Assembly (NCBI GenBank): GCA_002389465.1
Contig: DGOT01000221.1
Coordinates: 1-10,561 of the forward strand
Length of the DNA: 10,561 bases
Source of the DNA: Bacteroidales bacterium UBA4459
GTDB taxonomy: Bacteria; Bacteroidota; Bacteroidia; Bacteroidales; F082
Direction: 5' to 3'
A program made the position numbers and the translations under genes. Positions 7,404-10,561 of the stretch are shown here, in pieces (position 1 is the first letter of the stretch; every line of letters begins with the position of its first letter). The notes beneath the pieces were generated by a model. That model did no database searches. It saw only the letters and a list, made by a program, of their open reading frames with translations, and was not told where the DNA came from.

Positions 7404-10400
7404 ATGATTAAAAAACTTCTCTTATTTGTATTTCTTTCCATAACTGTTTCTCTACTAGCTCAGAAGAAATCAGAATACCGCCCGATCACGGATGATCTGG
7501 TGGCCTATTTAAACCAACGTTCTGATAATGGACTTGTACGGATCAATATAAGATTAAAAGGCCAGTATGATGTAAAATCTTTAAACAGTAAACTGGCGGT
7601 ACTTGACCGTTCTCAAAAAAGAGAAGTGGTTGTTCATAAACTGAAGTCGTTCAGCCAAACCGCACAAGCCGACCTGTTGAATTATCTTGAAAGTAAATCA
7701 TATAATAACCAGGCCGAAATAATTCACCGTTTCTGGATTGCTAATGTGGTGACCTGTATGGCCAGCGAAAGTGTTATTTATGAGCTGGCTTCACGATCGG
7801 ATATTGATCGGATAGACATTGATGAAGAACGTAATTTACTAAGTAATGAACCCGTGGCTTCTGGTATTGCTTCAGAGCCAATGATGGGTGTTGACGAAAT
7901 AACCTACAATGTAAACAAAGTAAATGCGCCAGCTGTTTGGGCGCTTGGTTTTACCGGAGAAGGTGTTGTAGTTGCTGTTATCGACACAGGCGTAAATTAC
8001 AATCATGACGACCTTAACGATCATATGTGGGAGGACCCGGCTTATCCGAACCATGGATGGGATTTCTATAACAGCGATGATGACCCTATGGATGGTCAGA
8101 GTCACGGAACACACTGTGCCGGAACAGTTGCTGGTGACGGAACGGCAGGCTCTCAAACCGGAATTGCGCCTGACGCAACCATCATGGCACTAAAAGTTTT
8201 AGGTGATGATGGAAACGGGTCCGAATCAGGTGTGTGGGAAGGTATTGAATTTGCCGTTGAGCACGGTGCTGATGTAATCTCCATGTCGCTCGGCTGGCAA
8301 CACAACTGGGATCCCGACAGACCGACCTGGAGAACAACTTATGATAATGCACTGGCTGCAGGAGTTGTTGCTTCAGTAGCAGCAGGTAACGAAGGAGGAA
8401 GTACTACAAACCCTGACGATGTGCGTACACCGGGAGACTGCCCTCCGCCGTGGTTAAATCCCGAACAGACATTGACAGGTGGCATATCGGCAGTTGTCTG
8501 TATTGGTGCAACGGATGCCAACGATAATATTGCCAGTTTTTCCAGTCGCGGGCCGTCCACATGGGAAGATATTGATCCGTTTAACGATTATCCTTTTGAC
8601 CCTGAAATGGGTCTCTTACGTCCCGATGTTTCTGCACCGGGTGTGGATGTTAAGTCGTGCGATGCTTTTAATACCAGCGGCTACTCGTTCAAAAGCGGAA
8701 CTTCCATGGCAACACCTTGTGTGGCTGGTGTGATGGCTCTTTTGTTTTCCAAAAATATAAATCTGGAGCCTGCCGATATTTCAATGGCACTGGAAACAAC
8801 AGCACTTGACCTGGGTGCTGCCGGAAAAGATAATGTATTTGGAGCCGGAAGGGTAGACGTGCTTGAAGCTATTGATAATGTAAATTATCCCGGACCTGTA
8901 TACAGCAGTCATGAAGTTAATGATGAAAATGGAAACGGAGAAGTTGAATCAGGGGAAAGTGTTTTACTGACAATAGAAATGTATAACGGCAGCGAAGATC
9001 CTTACACGAATGTGGATGTAACCATCTCTTCCGAATCGCCGTACATCACGATTACCGATGACAATGAAAATTACGGTTCTTTCTCTCCGGATGAGTATAA
9101 AAGTGTTACCGACGGCTTTGCTTTTGATGTATCTATTGGAACACCGGGAACAAAAACAATCAGAATTGATGTTGAGTCGACAGACGGTACCGAAACATGG
9201 TTCAGTCATTTCGATATAATAACGTATGGTCCCTATCTTGCTTTTGGCAGCCTTGTAGTGGACGATGATATGGATGGTAACGGCAATGGCAGACTGGATG
9301 CCGGAGAAACTGCCGACTTAATTATGACTGTGCATAATTACGGACAAGCCGACATTTCGGATGTTGAAGTTAATCTGGATATTCCCAGTGAATTGGTAAC
9401 AGTCATCAATGGCCAGCAGGTGCTTCCGTTAGTTGCGTCCGAAGGTTCGGAACCGGCCGTATTCTCTGTACAGGTTGCTGACGATGCCCCTGTAGGCAGC
9501 GCCATAACTTGTGATTTTGATATGCAGAGCGGTGTGTTTAATGCTGAAAAAAGCGTTAATCTGACCATCGGTCTTATTGTTGAAGACTGGGAAAGTGAAT
9601 CATTCGACCAGTTTAACTGGACTTTTTCCGGAAATATGGATTGGGTGATCAGCGATGAAAACCCGTTTGAAGGACTTTACTGCAGTCAGTCAGGAACCAT
9701 AACCCATAACCAGACGAGTTCCATGATTTTAACTTATACTTCCTCGGTTGACGACAGCATCTCGTTCTATAAAACGGTATCTTCCGAACCTTCATACGAT
9801 TACCTGCGTTTTTATATTGATAACGTGCTACAGGATGAGTGGTCAGGTGAAATTGGTTGGAGCCGCTCTGCTTACCCGGTATCTGCCGGAGCACATACTT
9901 TTGAATGGGAGTATTATAAAGACGGTTCTGTGAGTGACGGAGATGACCGCGGAAGGGTTGACTTTATTGTACTTCCTCCAGCCTTGTTCCCTTCGGCGGA
10001 TGCAGGCGAAAATGCAAGTATTTGTGCCGATGAAACATTTACACCGGACGCATCTGCCTCAAATTATAACAGTCTTGAATGGACTACATCAGGAGACGGT
10101 AGCTTCGATGACGAAACGATATTAGATCCAATATACACACCAGGAACAACAGATATTGAAAACGGTGAAGCTACCCTGACATTGACGGCCTACGGCGACA
10201 ATGGAAACACTTCGGGTAGTATGCTCCTGGAGATTTTGGAAACAGCAAGTATTCCTGATACCCCTGAAGGAGATATTGAATTATGCCTGGGGACAGAAGA
10301 ATCAACTTACACAACCAACGCAACAGATGGTTATGCATACGAATGGGTGATAACGCCAAATGAAGCAGGAAACACCACTAGTGACTCAGCTACGGCTATT

Positions 10401-10561
10401 GTGTCATGGAGTGAGACCTATACCGGCGAAGTTTATGTACAGGTTCGGGCAATAAATCAATGTGGTGTAAGCGACCTGTCAGAAGCAGTAAATGTTATGC
10501 TACACAGTAACCCTGCTGTTGATCTGGGAGAAGATACAGAAGCCTGTATCGGAATGACCGT
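7404..10561 (+). CDS. secreted subtilisin-family (S8) serine protease, modular, 3' truncated
   Basis: The frame is open from the ATG at 7404 through the right edge: 1052 complete codons and no stop. Residues 1-19 are a signal peptide (LSITVSLLA, cut before Q20). About 20-160 resemble an I9-type inhibitory propeptide. The S8 catalytic domain (about 168-495) has D194 in VIDTG, H234 in SHGTHCAG, oxyanion N329 in AAGNEG and S434 in GTSMATP. With GDCPPPW (344-350) and ASFSSRGP it recalls the bacillopeptidase F-like group. Two related beta-domains follow (about 500-610 and 612-725), each opening with NGNG and GE motifs. Next is a MAM/cleaved-adhesin-like jelly-roll (726-857; YDYLRFYIDN, GAHTFEWEYYKDGS), then Ig/PKD-like domains (from 865, about 952 and 1036). 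It probably degrades protein outside the cell. A T9SS sorting domain is expected beyond the edge but cannot be seen. Confidence 0.95.
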   Translation, partial: MIKKLLLFVFLSITVSLLAQKKSEYRPITDDLVAYLNQRSDNGLVRINIRLKGQYDVKSLNSKLAVLDRSQKREVVVHKLKSFSQTAQADLLNYLESKSYNNQAEIIHRFWIANVVTCMASESVIYELASRSDIDRIDIDEERNLLSNEPVASGIASEPMMGVDEITYNVNKVNAPAVWALGFTGEGVVVAVIDTGVNYNHDDLNDHMWEDPAYPNHGWDFYNSDDDPMDGQSHGTHCAGTVAGDGTAGSQTGIAPDATIMALKVLGDDGNGSESGVWEGIEFAVEHGADVISMSLGWQHNWDPDRPTWRTTYDNALAAGVVASVAAGNEGGSTTNPDDVRTPGDCPPPWLNPEQTLTGGISAVVCIGATDANDNIASFSSRGPSTWEDIDPFNDYPFDPEMGLLRPDVSAPGVDVKSCDAFNTSGYSFKSGTSMATPCVAGVMALLFSKNINLEPADISMALETTALDLGAAGKDNVFGAGRVDVLEAIDNVNYPGPVYSSHEVNDENGNGEVESGESVLLTIEMYNGSEDPYTNVDVTISSESPYITITDDNENYGSFSPDEYKSVTDGFAFDVSIGTPGTKTIRIDVESTDGTETWFSHFDIITYGPYLAFGSLVVDDDMDGNGNGRLDAGETADLIMTVHNYGQADISDVEVNLDIPSELVTVINGQQVLPLVASEGSEPAVFSVQVADDAPVGSAITCDFDMQSGVFNAEKSVNLTIGLIVEDWESESFDQFNWTFSGNMDWVISDENPFEGLYCSQSGTITHNQTSSMILTYTSSVDDSISFYKTVSSEPSYDYLRFYIDNVLQDEWSGEIGWSRSAYPVSAGAHTFEWEYYKDGSVSDGDDRGRVDFIVLPPALFPSADAGENASICADETFTPDASASNYNSLEWTTSGDGSFDDETILDPIYTPGTTDIENGEATLTLTAYGDNGNTSGSMLLEILETASIPDTPEGDIELCLGTEESTYTTNATDGYAYEWVITPNEAGNTTSDSATAIVSWSETYTGEVYVQVRAINQCGVSDLSEAVNVMLHSNPAVDLGEDTEACIGMT

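Noticed and set aside
7872..8560. Minus-strand open frames within the protease gene
   Set aside because: They overlap the S8 catalytic core, whose frame is fixed by the D/H/S triad, and show no coherent family features.
8479..10125. Short plus-strand frames within the second half of the protease gene
   Set aside because: The continuous 1052-codon frame from 7404 explains this region; these are other-frame shadows. No frameshift was found, since the main frame stays open with sensible domains.

Overview
The window looks like chromosomal DNA of a member of the Bacteroidota, possibly a marine or sediment Marinilabiliales/Prolixibacteraceae-type organism; that finer placement is a guess. The evidence is: type IX secretion (T9SS) C-terminal sorting domains on two genes; repeat-rich Ig-like, GEVED and Asp-box secreted proteins; TAnnTTTG-type -7 promoter boxes; A-rich leaders with little Shine-Dalgarno signal; and a lysyl-tRNA synthetase with the long C-terminal tail I associate with this phylum.

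Layout, left to right. (1) Positions 2-394, plus strand: the 3' end of a secreted-protein gene, showing only its T9SS sorting domain. (2) 474-2195, minus strand: lysS, lysyl-tRNA synthetase, convergent with gene 1. Its promoter abuts the terminator of the next gene. (3) 2285-5719, minus: a 1144-residue secreted multidomain protein with Asp-box (BNR) repeats, a fibronectin-III-like domain, an Ig-like domain split by a GEVED domain, two duplicated Ig-like repeats and a T9SS sorting domain. (4) 5824-7254, minus: an MltF-type lipoprotein lytic transglycosylase. (5) 7404 to the right edge, plus, divergent from gene 4: a large secreted subtilisin-family (S8) protease that has no stop codon inside the window.

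The intergenic gaps are 79, 89, 104 and 149 bases, so no stretch over 300 bases lacks a gene. They hold one strong terminator, one weak terminator candidate and three promoter candidates of differing strength. No tRNA, rRNA, CRISPR array, insertion sequence, attachment site or origin was seen.

The genes do not form an obvious pathway. lysS is housekeeping and MltF is a cell-wall remodelling enzyme. The other three are or appear to be exported, and two share an Ig-like repeat type. I find no convincing undescribed system. The most interesting points are the GEVED domain inserted inside another domain, the Asp-box protein without visible sialidase catalytic motifs, and the modular protease running off the edge.
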